From contig NZ_CP016464.1 in assembly GCF_001713455.1 (NCBI RefSeq), positions 4,016,001-4,080,000 of the forward strand: a stretch of 64,000 nt of DNA, written 5' to 3'. The DNA comes from Bosea sp. RAC05 (GTDB lineage Bacteria; Pseudomonadota; Alphaproteobacteria; Rhizobiales; Beijerinckiaceae). The notes under the pieces were generated by a model, which worked only from the letters and a program-made list of their open reading frames with translations, did no database searches and was not told where the DNA came from. Shown piece by piece: positions 44,100 through 52,409 of this stretch (its first letter is position 1; every line of letters starts with the position of its first letter). A program made the position numbers and the translations under genes.

Positions 44100-45464
44100 T
44101 CAGAGCGCGTTGACGCGCGCCTGACCCGGCTCGGCGACCGTGATGCCAGCGGATGTGTATTCGCTGAGCTTATTGCGCAGCGTGCGGATCGAGATCCCCA
44201 GGATCTTGGCCGCATGCGTCCGGTTGCCGAGACAATGGTCGAGCGTGTCGAGGATCAACTCGCGCTCGACATCGGCGACCGTATGGCCAACGAGCGAGCG
44301 GGTGACGGCCTCCGCCGTCTGCGCGGCGCGGGCCGCGCTGTCGCGCCCCGCCGCCGGGCCGAGCGTCTCGCCCTCCGGAGTCAGCACGGCTTCGGCGCCG
44401 ATCTCGGCGCCCCGCGCGAGCAGCACCGCGCGGTGGATCGTATTCTCCAGTTCGCGGACATTGCCCCGCCAGCCGTTCGACAGCAGCAGCTTGCGCGCGT
44501 CGGCGGCGATCGGGCGGACCGGCACGCCGTTCAGGTCGGCGTATTTGCGGGCGAAGTGATCGGCCAGGGCGAGGATGTCGCCCGGCCGCTCGCGCAGCGC
44601 CGGCAGGCGCAGATGCACGACGTTGAGGCGGTAGAACAGGTCTTCGCGGAACGAGCCCTCGCGGACGGCATCGCCGAGATTGCGGTTCGAGGTGGCGATG
44701 ATGCGCAGATCGACCTTGACCGGCGTCGTGCCGCCGACGCGGTCGATCATCCGCTCCTGCAACGCGCGCAGCAGCTTGGCCTGAAGCCGGACATCCATCT
44801 CGGAGATTTCGTCGAGCAGCAGCGTGCCGCCATTGGCCTCCTCGAACTTGCCGATGCGGCGCGCGATCGCGCCGGTGAAGGCGCCCTTCTCATGGCCGAA
44901 CAGCTCGGATTCCAGCAGGTTGTCGGGAATCGCCGCGCAATTGACCGCCACGAAGGGCCTGTCCTTGCGCAGCGACTTCTGGTGCAGGTGACGCGCGATC
45001 ACCTCCTTGCCGGTGCCGCTCTCCCCGGTCACCAGCACCGGCGCGTCCGAGCGCGCGACCTGGGCCGCCAGCTGCACCACGCGCTCCATCGCCGGATCCT
45101 TCCAGATCAGGCTCGACTGGTCGGCGGCGACAGCCTCCAGCACGGCCGCGATCAGCTCAGGATCGGGCGGCAGCGGCACATATTCGCGCGCCCCGGCCTG
45201 GATCGCCGCGACGGCGGCCCGGGCATCGGTCGAGGTTCCGCAGGCGACGATCGGGGTCCGGATGCGCTCGGCCTCGAGCGCGGCGACGAACTGCGCCACC
45301 GGCAGCGTGACCTCGACCATCAGCAGATCGGCGCCCTTGGCGCGCAGCACCGCGAGCGTCTGCTCCAGCCCCTCCGTATGGGTGACGTTGGCGCCATGCG
45401 AGATCGCGATCTTGGCGGCCGCGATGAGTTGTCCCTTGAGACCGCCGGCAATGATGAGGCGCAT
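44100..45464 (-). CDS. flbD: Sigma-54-dependent flagellar regulator FlbD
   Basis: A 454-residue NtrC-type activator. The AAA+ domain has Walker [10 protein letters not shown], the sigma-54-contacting EKGAFTGA loop and [11 protein letters not shown]; the C-terminal Fis-type helix-turn-helix is [20 protein letters not shown]. The N-terminal receiver-like domain lacks the acidic pocket and has Glu (LMVEVTLP) in place of phospho-Asp, so phosphorylation is unlikely; in Caulobacter FlbD is switched by FliX. It closes the fliF-fliG-fliH-fliN-flbD operon. A matching sigma-54 promoter precedes fliK. Confidence 0.92.
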   Translation of the reverse strand: MRLIIAGGLKGQLIAAAKIAISHGANVTHTEGLEQTLAVLRAKGADLLMVEVTLPVAQFVAALEAERIRTPIVACGTSTDARAAVAAIQAGAREYVPLPPDPELIAAVLEAVAADQSSLIWKDPAMERVVQLAAQVARSDAPVLVTGESGTGKEVIARHLHQKSLRKDRPFVAVNCAAIPDNLLESELFGHEKGAFTGAIARRIGKFEEANGGTLLLDEISEMDVRLQAKLLRALQERMIDRVGGTTPVKVDLRIIATSNRNLGDAVREGSFREDLFYRLNVVHLRLPALRERPGDILALADHFARKYADLNGVPVRPIAADARKLLLSNGWRGNVRELENTIHRAVLLARGAEIGAEAVLTPEGETLGPAAGRDSAARAAQTAEAVTRSLVGHTVADVERELILDTLDHCLGNRTHAAKILGISIRTLRNKLSEYTSAGITVAEPGQARVNAL

Positions 45465-45508
45465 GGCTCAGGCCCTTCTGCGTGAAGATTTGGCGTGCGG
45501 ACCGGCCA

Positions 45509-45859
45509 TCACCGGTCCGCCTTGATGATTTCGGTCATGGTCACGCCGAGGCGATCCTCGACGACCACGACCTCGCCGCGGGCGACGAGGCGCTCGTTGA
45601 CGAAGATGTCGATCGCCTCGCCGACGCGCCGGTCGAGCTCCAGGACGGCGCCCGGCACGATCTGGAGCAGGTCGCCGATCGCGATCTTGGACGACCCCAG
45701 CACGGCCGAGACATTGACCGGGACGTCGAAGACCTGCTCGAGGTCCTCGGCCGTCTTGACCGGGATCGGGCCCGACCGCGCGACCGAGGCGTCGTTGTGA
45801 TCGAAGGACAGGTCCGCCGGGTTCAGTGGCGGCAGCTTGAGGTCATTGTCGGCGCTCAT
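45509..45859 (-). CDS. fliN: Flagellar switch protein FliN
   Basis: A 116-residue C-ring protein. The SpoA/FliN domain covers residues 35-112: VFDVPVNVSAVLGSSKIAIGDLLQIVPGAVLELDRRVGEAIDIFVNERLVARGEVVVVEDRLGVTMTEII is close to the family consensus. It binds FliM and phosphorylated CheY and docks FliH. Gap to fliH 10 bp, to flbD 44 bp. Confidence 0.95.
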   Translation of the reverse strand: MSADNDLKLPPLNPADLSFDHNDASVARSGPIPVKTAEDLEQVFDVPVNVSAVLGSSKIAIGDLLQIVPGAVLELDRRVGEAIDIFVNERLVARGEVVVVEDRLGVTMTEIIKADR

Positions 45860-45869
45860 CGCTCAATCC

Positions 45870-46463
45870 TCACTGCGCGGGTGGCCGGAAGCCGGGGAAG
45901 GCGGTCGCGACCGCCTGATCCACCAGCAGCTTCAGCCGCTCCGCCTCGATGACGAAACCGCCATCGGCCCATTCGATGCGCCCGTCCCCGGGCGCGATGT
46001 CCGGCTCGCCCAGCACCACCAGGCGACCCGCGAAACCCATTTCCTGCGCCAGCCGCTTGACCAGCCCCTCCGCCGCCTCGACGGCGGCGTCGTTGACCCG
46101 CATGACCAGATGCGGCGCCTGCCGCGCCTGCGCGAGGCACTCCCGCAGACCGTTCTCCAGCGCTGCGAGGGGGCGCTCGTCGAGCGCCGCACCCGCCAGC
46201 GCCTTCGCCGCGACGATGGCGACATAGGCGGCCCTCGCCTCGACCTCGGCCGCATGCGCGGCCTCATGTGCGACGAGCCGCTCGGCCGAGCGGGCCAGCT
46301 GCGCGAGCAGCCCGTTGAGCTGGTTCTCCGCGTCCCGGCGGCCCTCCTCGCGGCCGAGCGCGAGCCCCTCGGCCCGCGCGGCCGCGACCTCGGCCTCGCC
46401 GGCGGCGCGCCGTCCACCCTCGCGGAAATCGGTCCCGAACGTGAATCTCGTGGCTGTGTTCAT
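45870..46463 (-). CDS. fliH: Flagellar assembly protein FliH (FlbE-like)
   Basis: A 197-residue protein with an Ala/Glu/Arg-rich helical N-terminal part and a globular C-terminus (HLVMRVNDAAVEAAEGLVKRL, EPDIAPGDGRIEWADGGFVIEA), the FliH pattern; in Caulobacter the gene at this place is called flbE. It regulates FliI and links it to the C-ring. The ATG at 46463 lies 2 bp after the fliG stop; a TTG at 46469 is the alternative. Sequence conservation is weak, so position adds much to the call. Confidence 0.85.
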   Translation of the reverse strand: MNTATRFTFGTDFREGGRRAAGEAEVAAARAEGLALGREEGRRDAENQLNGLLAQLARSAERLVAHEAAHAAEVEARAAYVAIVAAKALAGAALDERPLAALENGLRECLAQARQAPHLVMRVNDAAVEAAEGLVKRLAQEMGFAGRLVVLGEPDIAPGDGRIEWADGGFVIEAERLKLLVDQAVATAFPGFRPPAQ

Positions 46464-46465
46464 CG

Positions 46466-47551
46466 TCAATAGACCAGCTCGTCCTCGGAATTGCCCTTGG
46501 ACAGGACAATCTCGCCCTTGTCGGCGAGCTCCTTGGTCAGGGTGACCAGCTTCGTCTGCGCCTCGTCGACCTCCTTGAGGCGGATCGGCCCGAGGCTCTG
46601 AATGTCGTCCTGCATGTTCTTGACCGCGCGCTGGGACATCGCGCTGAAGAAGAAGTCGCGCATGGACTCGCTCGCGCCCTTGAGCGCCCGGGTCAGCGTA
46701 TCCTTGTCGACCTGGCGCATCAGCGTCTGCAGGCCGGCCGGATCGAGCTTGCCCAGATCCTCGAAGGTGAACATCAGCGCCCGGATGCGCGCGGCCGAAT
46801 CCTGGTTCGAGACGTCGAGGGCGGAGAGGAAGCGCATCTCGGTCTGCCGGTCGAAGCCGTTGAAGATTTCCGCCATCATCTCGTGCGGGTCGCGGCGGCG
46901 CGTCGCGGTCAGCGTGGCGACGAATTCGGTGCGCAGCGTGTTCTCGATATGGTCGAGCGCTTCCTTCTGGACCGATTCGAGCCGCAGCATCCGCCCGACG
47001 ACCTCGATCGAGAGATCATTGGGCAGGTTGCGCAGCACATTGGCTGAGTGCTCGGGGCGGATCTTGGAGAGAATCACGGCGATCGTTTGCGGGTACTCGT
47101 TCTTCAGGAAGTTGGCGAGCACCACGGCATCGATGTTGCCGAGCTTCTGCCACATGTTGCGGCCGGCGGGGCCGCGGATTTCTTCCATGATCATGGCGAC
47201 CTGGTCGGTCGGCAGGATCTTCTCGAGCAGCGAGATCGTACGGTCGAAGGAGCCGGTGACGGCGCCGGCGCTGGACAGCTTGCCCACGAAATCCAGCATC
47301 AGCCGCTCGACATCGTCGGCATCGACCGTGCCGAGCTCCGCCATGGCGCGGGTGATGATGCGGATTTCCTCGTCGTCGAGCTCCGACCAGATGTTCTTGC
47401 CGTGCTGTTCCCCCAGCACGAGCAGGATGACCGCGGCCCGCTGCGGCCCGGTCATCTCGTCGATGTTGGTGACGCCGATGCCACCGCCCTCGATGGAGCC
47501 GGTGTCCCGGCCGCCAGCGGCGCGCGTCGCGAGGGAACGTTCGTCGGCCAT
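46466..47551 (-). CDS. fliG: Flagellar motor switch protein FliG
   Basis: A 361-residue rotor protein. After a 25-residue lead comes the N-terminal FliF-binding domain (TGPQRAAVILLVLGEQHGKNIWSEL), the middle domain with the EHPQT-like NEYPQTIAVILSKIRPEHSANVLRNLP, and the C-terminal torque domain (MFTFEDLGKLDPAGLQTLMRQVDKDTL, with charged residues for stator contact). It needs FliF's C-terminus to assemble, which makes the fliF frameshift notable. Confidence 0.96.
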   Translation of the reverse strand: MADERSLATRAAGGRDTGSIEGGGIGVTNIDEMTGPQRAAVILLVLGEQHGKNIWSELDDEEIRIITRAMAELGTVDADDVERLMLDFVGKLSSAGAVTGSFDRTISLLEKILPTDQVAMIMEEIRGPAGRNMWQKLGNIDAVVLANFLKNEYPQTIAVILSKIRPEHSANVLRNLPNDLSIEVVGRMLRLESVQKEALDHIENTLRTEFVATLTATRRRDPHEMMAEIFNGFDRQTEMRFLSALDVSNQDSAARIRALMFTFEDLGKLDPAGLQTLMRQVDKDTLTRALKGASESMRDFFFSAMSQRAVKNMQDDIQSLGPIRLKEVDEAQTKLVTLTKELADKGEIVLSKGNSEDELVY

Positions 47552-47565
47552 GGCTCAGTGACCCG

Positions 47566-49241
47566 TCATGCCGCGGCTCTTTCGTGGATCCAGGTCCGCA
47601 GCACCGCGACGCTGTCCGCCGGGTTCTGCGCGACCATCTGGCCGATCTTCTCGACCGACTGAGCCTTGAGCTGCCCCTTGATCTGCGCGACGGCGAGCAT
47701 CCGCTCCGACGGCATGTCGACCTGGAGCGGATCGCCTTCGCCACCGGTGGCCAGCGCCCGCGTACCCGCCGGATCGCCCGTGGAATCGGGCGCGGCGATC
47801 GCCACGCCGTTGCGCATGAACATCGGCAGCGCTCGTGTCGCGGCCCCCGGATCGGGCGTCAGAACCTGCTTGAGCAGCGGCCGGACGACGACCATGAGCA
47901 CGATCAGCGTCAGCAGGGCGATCACGCCGATTTCGGCGAAGCGCACCACGTCCTCCTTGGTGAAGGAGAGCAGCTGCTGCATCAGGCTCTGCTCGACGAG
48001 CTCGGTCACCGTCGGCGGTGCCTCGGCGAAGCGCAGGTTGACGACCTCGAGCTTGTCGCCGCGGGACTCGTCGAAGCCGGCCGCCGTACGCACCAGCTGG
48101 CCGATCCGCTCGAGATCCTCGTTGCTGCGCGGCTGGTAGCTCACCTCGCCATTGGCGCCGCGGCTATAGGTGCCGTCGACCAGAACGGCGACCGAGAGGC
48201 GCTTGACGCGTCCGCCCTCCAGCACCTCGGTGCGGGTCGTCCGTGAGATCTCGTAATTGACGACCTCCTCGTTCTTCTGGGAGTTGTCCGGGGCGCGTTG
48301 CCGCCCTGGCCCGGCTGGGCTCCCGGCAGTTCGTTGCCGACGGTGACGCCGCCGCCACCCTCCGAGGTGGTCGAGGCCTCCGTGCGGTTCTGGCTGGAGC
48401 GGACGACGCGGCTCTCGGGATCAAAGGTCTCGGAGCGGCTCTCGATGCGGTTGACGTCGAGTGCGGCGGAAACCTGCACGCGGGCGCGGCCATGGCCGAC
48501 GATGCTGGCGACGATATCCTCGATCTGGAGCTTGAGCCGGCGCTCGATCCCGACCTGGCGCTCCTCGATGCCGAGCCCTGCGGCGCCGTTTTCCGACTGG
48601 GCGCCGTCGGCCAGCAGGCGACCCCGCTCGTCGACGATCGAGACCCGCTCGGGCCTCAGCCCGTCGACGGCCGAGGAGACGAGATGGCGGATCGCGCGGA
48701 CCTGCGCCGCATCGAGTTCTCCCGCCAGCTTGAGCGCGATCGAGGCGCGCGGCGGCTCGCGGTCGCGCTCGAACAGGCGCTTCTCCGGGATCACGAGATG
48801 CACGCGCGCCGCCTGGACGCGGCTGATCGAGCGGATCGTCCGCGACAGCTCGCCCTCGAGCGCACGCATGTGATTGATGTTCTGGACGAAGCTGGTCGAG
48901 GAAAAGGCATCGCCCTTGTCGAAGATCTCGTAGCCGACGCCGCCGCCGGCCGGGATGCCCTTGCTGGCGAGATCGAGCCGCAGCCGCGGCACGACGGTCT
49001 TGTCCACCAGGATGGTCTGGCCGTCGCCACGCAGCTCGTACTTCACGCCGCGCGTGTCGAGATCCTTGAGGATGGCGCTGACGTCCGACGAGTTCAGGTC
49101 GGAAAACAGCACGCCCATGGTCGGCTGGGACATGCGCAGCATGACGAAGGCGAAGAACCCGACCAGCGCGAGCGTGACCGCCAGCATGGCCGCCAGGCGG
49201 GGCGCCCCGAAACGCGAGAACTGTTCGACGATGCCGCTCAC
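47566..49241 (-). pseudogene. fliF: Flagellar M-ring protein FliF, split by a one-base frameshift
   Basis: FliF forms the MS ring that seeds the basal body. The first 315 or so residues read normally from GTG 49241: helix AAMLAVTLALVGFFAFVML, then YscJ-like ring domains (GIPAGGGVGYEIFDKGDAFSSTSFVQNINHMRALEGEL). Near 48290-48293, in a run of four Gs (Cs on the coding strand), the frame is lost and the original frame runs to a stop at 48141. The next frame carries the rest: EVLEGGRVKRLSVAVLVDG, the second membrane helix and the FliG-binding tail ending ERAAA. Adding one base in the run restores a single protein of about 558 residues. It is either a true recent mutation or a sequencing error. 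Confidence 0.9.
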
Positions 49242-49317
49242 GCCGCTATCCGTTTCACAAAGCCGTCCTGCCCGCGCCTGATCGCGGGTCACTAGGCAAG
49301 TTTTTCCCGGTGCGTGG

Positions 49318-49332
49318 TTAGCGCCCGGTTAA
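49318..49332 (-). promoter_or_regulatory. CtrA box upstream of fliF
   Basis: TTAG-N7-TTAA, one base from the CtrA consensus TTAA-N7-TTAA, 77-91 bp before the fliF start. The adjoining TTGCCGGG (49336-49343) matches half of the flhA palindrome and could be an FlbD site. CtrA activation and FlbD repression of this operon are known in Caulobacter. Confidence 0.65.
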
Positions 49333-49406
49333 TTTTTGCCGGGCGGCCGTTAAAGATTGTGGGCGCGACCGGCATCGGACCGGCTGGAGGCGGCCTGCCG
49401 GAACGC

Positions 49407-49436
49407 AAAAGGCGCCGGTCCGGGGACCGACGCCTT
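49407..49436 (-). terminator. Terminator after sciP
   Basis: On the minus strand: stem AAGGCGTCGGTC / GACCGGCGCCTT with one mismatch and a 4-base loop, then TTTTGCG, starting 26 bases after the sciP stop. Confidence 0.75.
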
Positions 49437-49462
49437 GGAGGATATCGCAGGGTTGGCAGCGA

Positions 49463-49738
49463 CTACTGCCGGTAATGCTGGATGCGTGTGGTTCGCAGGC
49501 CGGCCAGACCGTGCTGGTCGATCGACATCTGCCAGCTCAGGAACTCATCCACCGTCAGCGTGTAGCGCTGGCAGGCTTCTTCGAGGCTGAGCAGGCCGCC
49601 GCGCACAGCGGCAACGACCTCTGCCTTGCGCCGGATCACCCAGCGGCGGGTATTCATCGGCGGGAGGTCCGCGATCGTCAGCGGACTTCCGTCCGGTCCG
49701 ATCACGTATTTAACCCGCGGTCGCAAAGGCTCGGTCAT
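49463..49738 (-). CDS. sciP: CtrA inhibitor SciP (DUF1153)
   Basis: A 91-residue helix-turn-helix protein nearly identical to the DUF1153 consensus: RVKYVIGPDGSPLTIADLPP, NTRRWVIRRKAEVVAAVRGG, LLSLEEACQRYTLTVDEFLSWQ. SciP binds CtrA and blocks its recruitment of RNA polymerase, switching off CtrA targets in G1. The ATG at 49738 is chosen because MTEPLRPRVKYV is the usual start. A near-perfect CtrA box 55 bp upstream suggests that CtrA turns on its own inhibitor. It lies between flgD and the fliF operon, in the same orientation. Confidence 0.95.
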   Translation of the reverse strand: MTEPLRPRVKYVIGPDGSPLTIADLPPMNTRRWVIRRKAEVVAAVRGGLLSLEEACQRYTLTVDEFLSWQMSIDQHGLAGLRTTRIQHYRQ

Positions 49739-49792
49739 GGTACACTCACACAACTCAACAGAGCTACTTGTGATGAGCATAGGGCCACCGCT

Positions 49793-49807
49793 TTAAGAAT
49801 TGCCTAA
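49793..49807 (-). promoter_or_regulatory. CtrA box upstream of sciP
   Basis: TTAA-N7-CTAA, one base off the CtrA consensus, 55 bp before the sciP start and beyond the flgD stop, so it belongs to sciP's own promoter. It supports a CtrA-SciP negative feedback loop. Confidence 0.65.
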
Positions 49808-49844
49808 GGCGAAGGCGCTGGCTTTCGACATCGGTGATTCGCTC

Positions 49845-50522
49845 TCACTGCGTCCGGACGACGCTCTTGACCTTGTCGATCGGCACGCTGATCGCGCCGA
49901 TCTTCAGCGTCGGAATCGAGCCGGTGAAGTCGACGCCGTCGACCACGCCGCTGATCTTGGTCGTGGCGGTCATCGTGGCACCGGCCGTGTCCTTGGCGTC
50001 GATCGTGACCGTGTATTCGCCGTCCGCCGCCGTCTGCGCGGTCGAGGTCTTGCCGTCCCAGGTGAATTTCTGGTCTCCGGCGACGAGCGTCCTGGTCTGC
50101 GTCTGCACGACGCTGCCCTTCGAATCCTTGATCGTGATCGTCGCGACGCCGCCGCGCGGCACGTTGACCTGCCACTCGGCCTTGCCCTTCTCCAGCCGCG
50201 TCGTCGCCCCGTCGGAGGTGATCGTCGCGCCGATGAATCCGACCGCGCTCGTCGCGGTGCCGGCCGAGTTGAGGCTCAGCAGCGAGCTCAGCGTCTCGTT
50301 GGTCTTGAGCTGCTGCTCGACGCCGGCGAACTGCACGAGCTGCTGCGTGAACTGGTTGGTGTCGAGCGGATCGAGCGGCGACTGGTTCTTGAGCTGCGTC
50401 GTCAGCAGGGTCAGGAACTGGTCGAAGTTCTGCGCGATCGCAGCCCCGCCGGAAACGGTGGTGGAGTTGCTTGTGGTGCTCGTCGTGTTCGAGGTCGAGC
50501 TGGTGGTGCTGGAGACGGCCAT
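49845..50522 (-). CDS. flgD: Flagellar hook-capping protein FlgD
   Basis: A 225-residue hook-assembly scaffold. After a Ser/Thr-rich export lead comes the family signature FDQFLTLLTTQLKNQSPLDPLDTNQFTQQLVQFAGVEQQLKTN, then Ig-like and tudor-like parts (WQVNVPRGGVATITIKDSKG, KFTWDGKTSTAQTAADGEYTV). GGAGGAG lies 5 bases before the ATG. Gap to fliK 16 bp, so the two form one operon, probably under the sigma-54 promoter at 52217-52231. Confidence 0.95.
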   Translation of the reverse strand: MAVSSTTSSTSNTTSTTSNSTTVSGGAAIAQNFDQFLTLLTTQLKNQSPLDPLDTNQFTQQLVQFAGVEQQLKTNETLSSLLSLNSAGTATSAVGFIGATITSDGATTRLEKGKAEWQVNVPRGGVATITIKDSKGSVVQTQTRTLVAGDQKFTWDGKTSTAQTAADGEYTVTIDAKDTAGATMTATTKISGVVDGVDFTGSIPTLKIGAISVPIDKVKSVVRTQ

Positions 50523-50538
50523 GGCGCTCCTCCTTGGA

Positions 50539-52170
50539 TCAGACGCTCATGTCCACGCCGCCGAGCCGCACGAAGCGGCGCTGGGGCGCAGATGACGTCA
50601 CGAGGGGGGGGTCTTCGGCGGAATCGGCGGTGTTCAGCAGCCCGCGCGAGCGCTGCGGCGCCTCGTCCTGCTGCCGCTGCTGACGGAAGCCCGACTGGTC
50701 GGAGGGATCGCGCAGGCTGATGTCGACACCGGCATCGGAGGGCTTCAGCCCCGCCTGCTCGAAGGCGCGCTCGAGCGTGCGGGCATCGCGCTGCAGCAGA
50801 TGCAGGGTCTCGACGCGGTCCACGACCATCTTCGCGCTCACCTCGCCGGTGTCGGAGATCGAGAGCGTGACATCGACGCGGCCGAGCTCGCCCGGATCCA
50901 GCCGGATGTCGAACTGGCGCGCTCCGGCCAGGGCCTTGAGTCCGATCTCGATCGGCAGGACATGCAGCGGGGTCGGCGGCCCCTCGGCCGCCGTCTGACC
51001 ATGCGCCTGGCCGGGCGGGGCTACGATCGGATCCGGCGTGGTCATCAGGCGCAGCGGATCGGGCCGGGCCGCACCCTGCTGGGGCTGCACCGACGCATCG
51101 ATGGCGTTCAGCAGGGTCTCGAAGCGCTCGGCCGGCTTGGTCTCGGTCCCGGCGACGGGCTGGAGCGCCGGACCGCCTTCGGCCTTGGCCAGCTTGTCGA
51201 GGCCTTCGCGCGGAGCCTGCGGCAGGGCCTCGGCCTTCGGGGCAGCGCCGGTTTCGGCCGCCAGCAGCGACAGATGGGGTTGCGCCGGGGTGCCCGGCCG
51301 CGTCGGCATGCGCTCGCCCCCATCGGCAGCCTTGCCGGGCTCCGCGGTCTCGGCACCGGCCTGGGCGGCGATGCCGCTGGCTGCGGTGCCCGCTGCGGTA
51401 AGAGCAGCCGACTCGGCGGCAAGCGCGGCCGCATCGGCCTGTTTCGTCTGCTTCTGTTCGTCGCCGACGGCCGCCGTGCCGGCTGCCGTCGCGGCGGGGA
51501 TCTCGGGCGTGACGGGCGCGGGAACAAGCTGCGGCGATACCGGCACGGGCGTCGGCACGGCGGCGTCGGCCGCCGTGGCCGTGGCGCTCTCGCCGGCCTT
51601 CGCTTCCTCGCCGCCCTCCGTGGCGCCTGCGGCTTTCGTCTTGACCGTCGGCATCGGCAACATCTCGCCGGCGACCAGCGAGGGATCGACCAGCGGGGTC
51701 GGCTTCGCCTGGCTCTCGCCCTCGGCGGCGGCTGCGATGCTGACGAGCGCCGCGATGTCGAGCTTCGGACCCGTCGGCCCGACCGACGGCTGGGCCTCCG
51801 GGGTTGCGGCGACGGGCTTGCCGGGCTCGGCGAGCGAAGGCTTGGCGGGCGGCGTCTTCGCGTCCGGCTCGGCCGCGGCGGTCTCGTCGGAAGCCGCGGC
51901 CTTGGCGCGGTTCTCGGCCTGGGCCTGGGTCCGCGCGTTTTGACCATCGGTGGCGCGCTGTGTCTCCTGAGCGTCGCGCGCGACCGAATCCGCCGCAGCG
52001 ACCGTATCCCTGCGGGCTTCGCGGTTCGCCGTCCGCGTGTCCGGTGCCGGCTCGTCCGCCGGCAGGGCAAAGCTCTCGCGCGAAGCGTCGGCGTCGCGAT
52101 CGGCCATGCGCCGGCGTGCGGCCGCGCCGTCAGCGGGAGAGGGGGAACTCGACAGGGGCTGTATCGACAT
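50539..52170 (-). CDS. fliK: Flagellar hook-length control protein FliK
   Basis: A 543-residue protein with a long low-complexity Ala/Pro/Thr-rich N-terminal ruler and a conserved C-terminal domain from about residue 400: LPIEIGLKALAGARQFDIRLDPGELGRVDVTLSISDTGEVSAKMVVDRVETLHLLQRDARTLERAFEQAGLKP, the Flg_hook (FliK C-terminal) signature with LDPGELGRV. FliK measures the hook and switches export specificity. Start at ATG 52170. The low-complexity part is typical, not a sign of damage. Confidence 0.92.
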   Translation of the reverse strand: MSIQPLSSSPSPADGAAARRRMADRDADASRESFALPADEPAPDTRTANREARRDTVAAADSVARDAQETQRATDGQNARTQAQAENRAKAAASDETAAAEPDAKTPPAKPSLAEPGKPVAATPEAQPSVGPTGPKLDIAALVSIAAAAEGESQAKPTPLVDPSLVAGEMLPMPTVKTKAAGATEGGEEAKAGESATATAADAAVPTPVPVSPQLVPAPVTPEIPAATAAGTAAVGDEQKQTKQADAAALAAESAALTAAGTAASGIAAQAGAETAEPGKAADGGERMPTRPGTPAQPHLSLLAAETGAAPKAEALPQAPREGLDKLAKAEGGPALQPVAGTETKPAERFETLLNAIDASVQPQQGAARPDPLRLMTTPDPIVAPPGQAHGQTAAEGPPTPLHVLPIEIGLKALAGARQFDIRLDPGELGRVDVTLSISDTGEVSAKMVVDRVETLHLLQRDARTLERAFEQAGLKPSDAGVDISLRDPSDQSGFRQQRQQDEAPQRSRGLLNTADSAEDPPLVTSSAPQRRFVRLGGVDMSV

Positions 52171-52216
52171 CGTCTCGTCCGCAACACGGGCGCAGAACGC
52201 CCCTGCGGCTCTCTCA

Positions 52217-52231
52217 GCAATGCCTGGGCCA
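52217..52231 (-). promoter_or_regulatory. Sigma-54 promoter for fliK-flgD
   Basis: Minus-strand TGGCCC-N5-TTGC, matching the -24/-12 consensus TGGCAC-N5-TTGC with the invariant GG and GC at the right distance, 47 bp before the fliK start. FlbD, the sigma-54 activator encoded at 44100-45464, is the obvious partner. Confidence 0.65.
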
Positions 52232-52409
52232 GGACCAGAATCAATGAATTCAGAGCGTTAGAAGCAGGAAGCCCGATCGGCCGCGGCAAGATCGGCCGCT
52301 TCGGGGCCTCCGGGCGGCAGCTTTTGCCCATCGCGGCTGGCCGCGCCGCGCCAAAACCGGTATAGAGCCCGCGTCTCGCCTCCCCCGCCGCAGGACTGCC
52401 CCGCTTTCC

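Noticed and set aside
48141..48300. Programmed ribosomal frameshift in fliF
   Set aside because: The coding strand at the break has a short C run and no classical slippery heptamer or evident pseudoknot, and fliF is not known to be frameshifted. A mutation or sequencing error is simpler.
50900..52170. Low-complexity Ala/Pro-rich half of fliK as a sign of decay
   Set aside because: FliK ruler regions are normally low-complexity and the frame is intact throughout.
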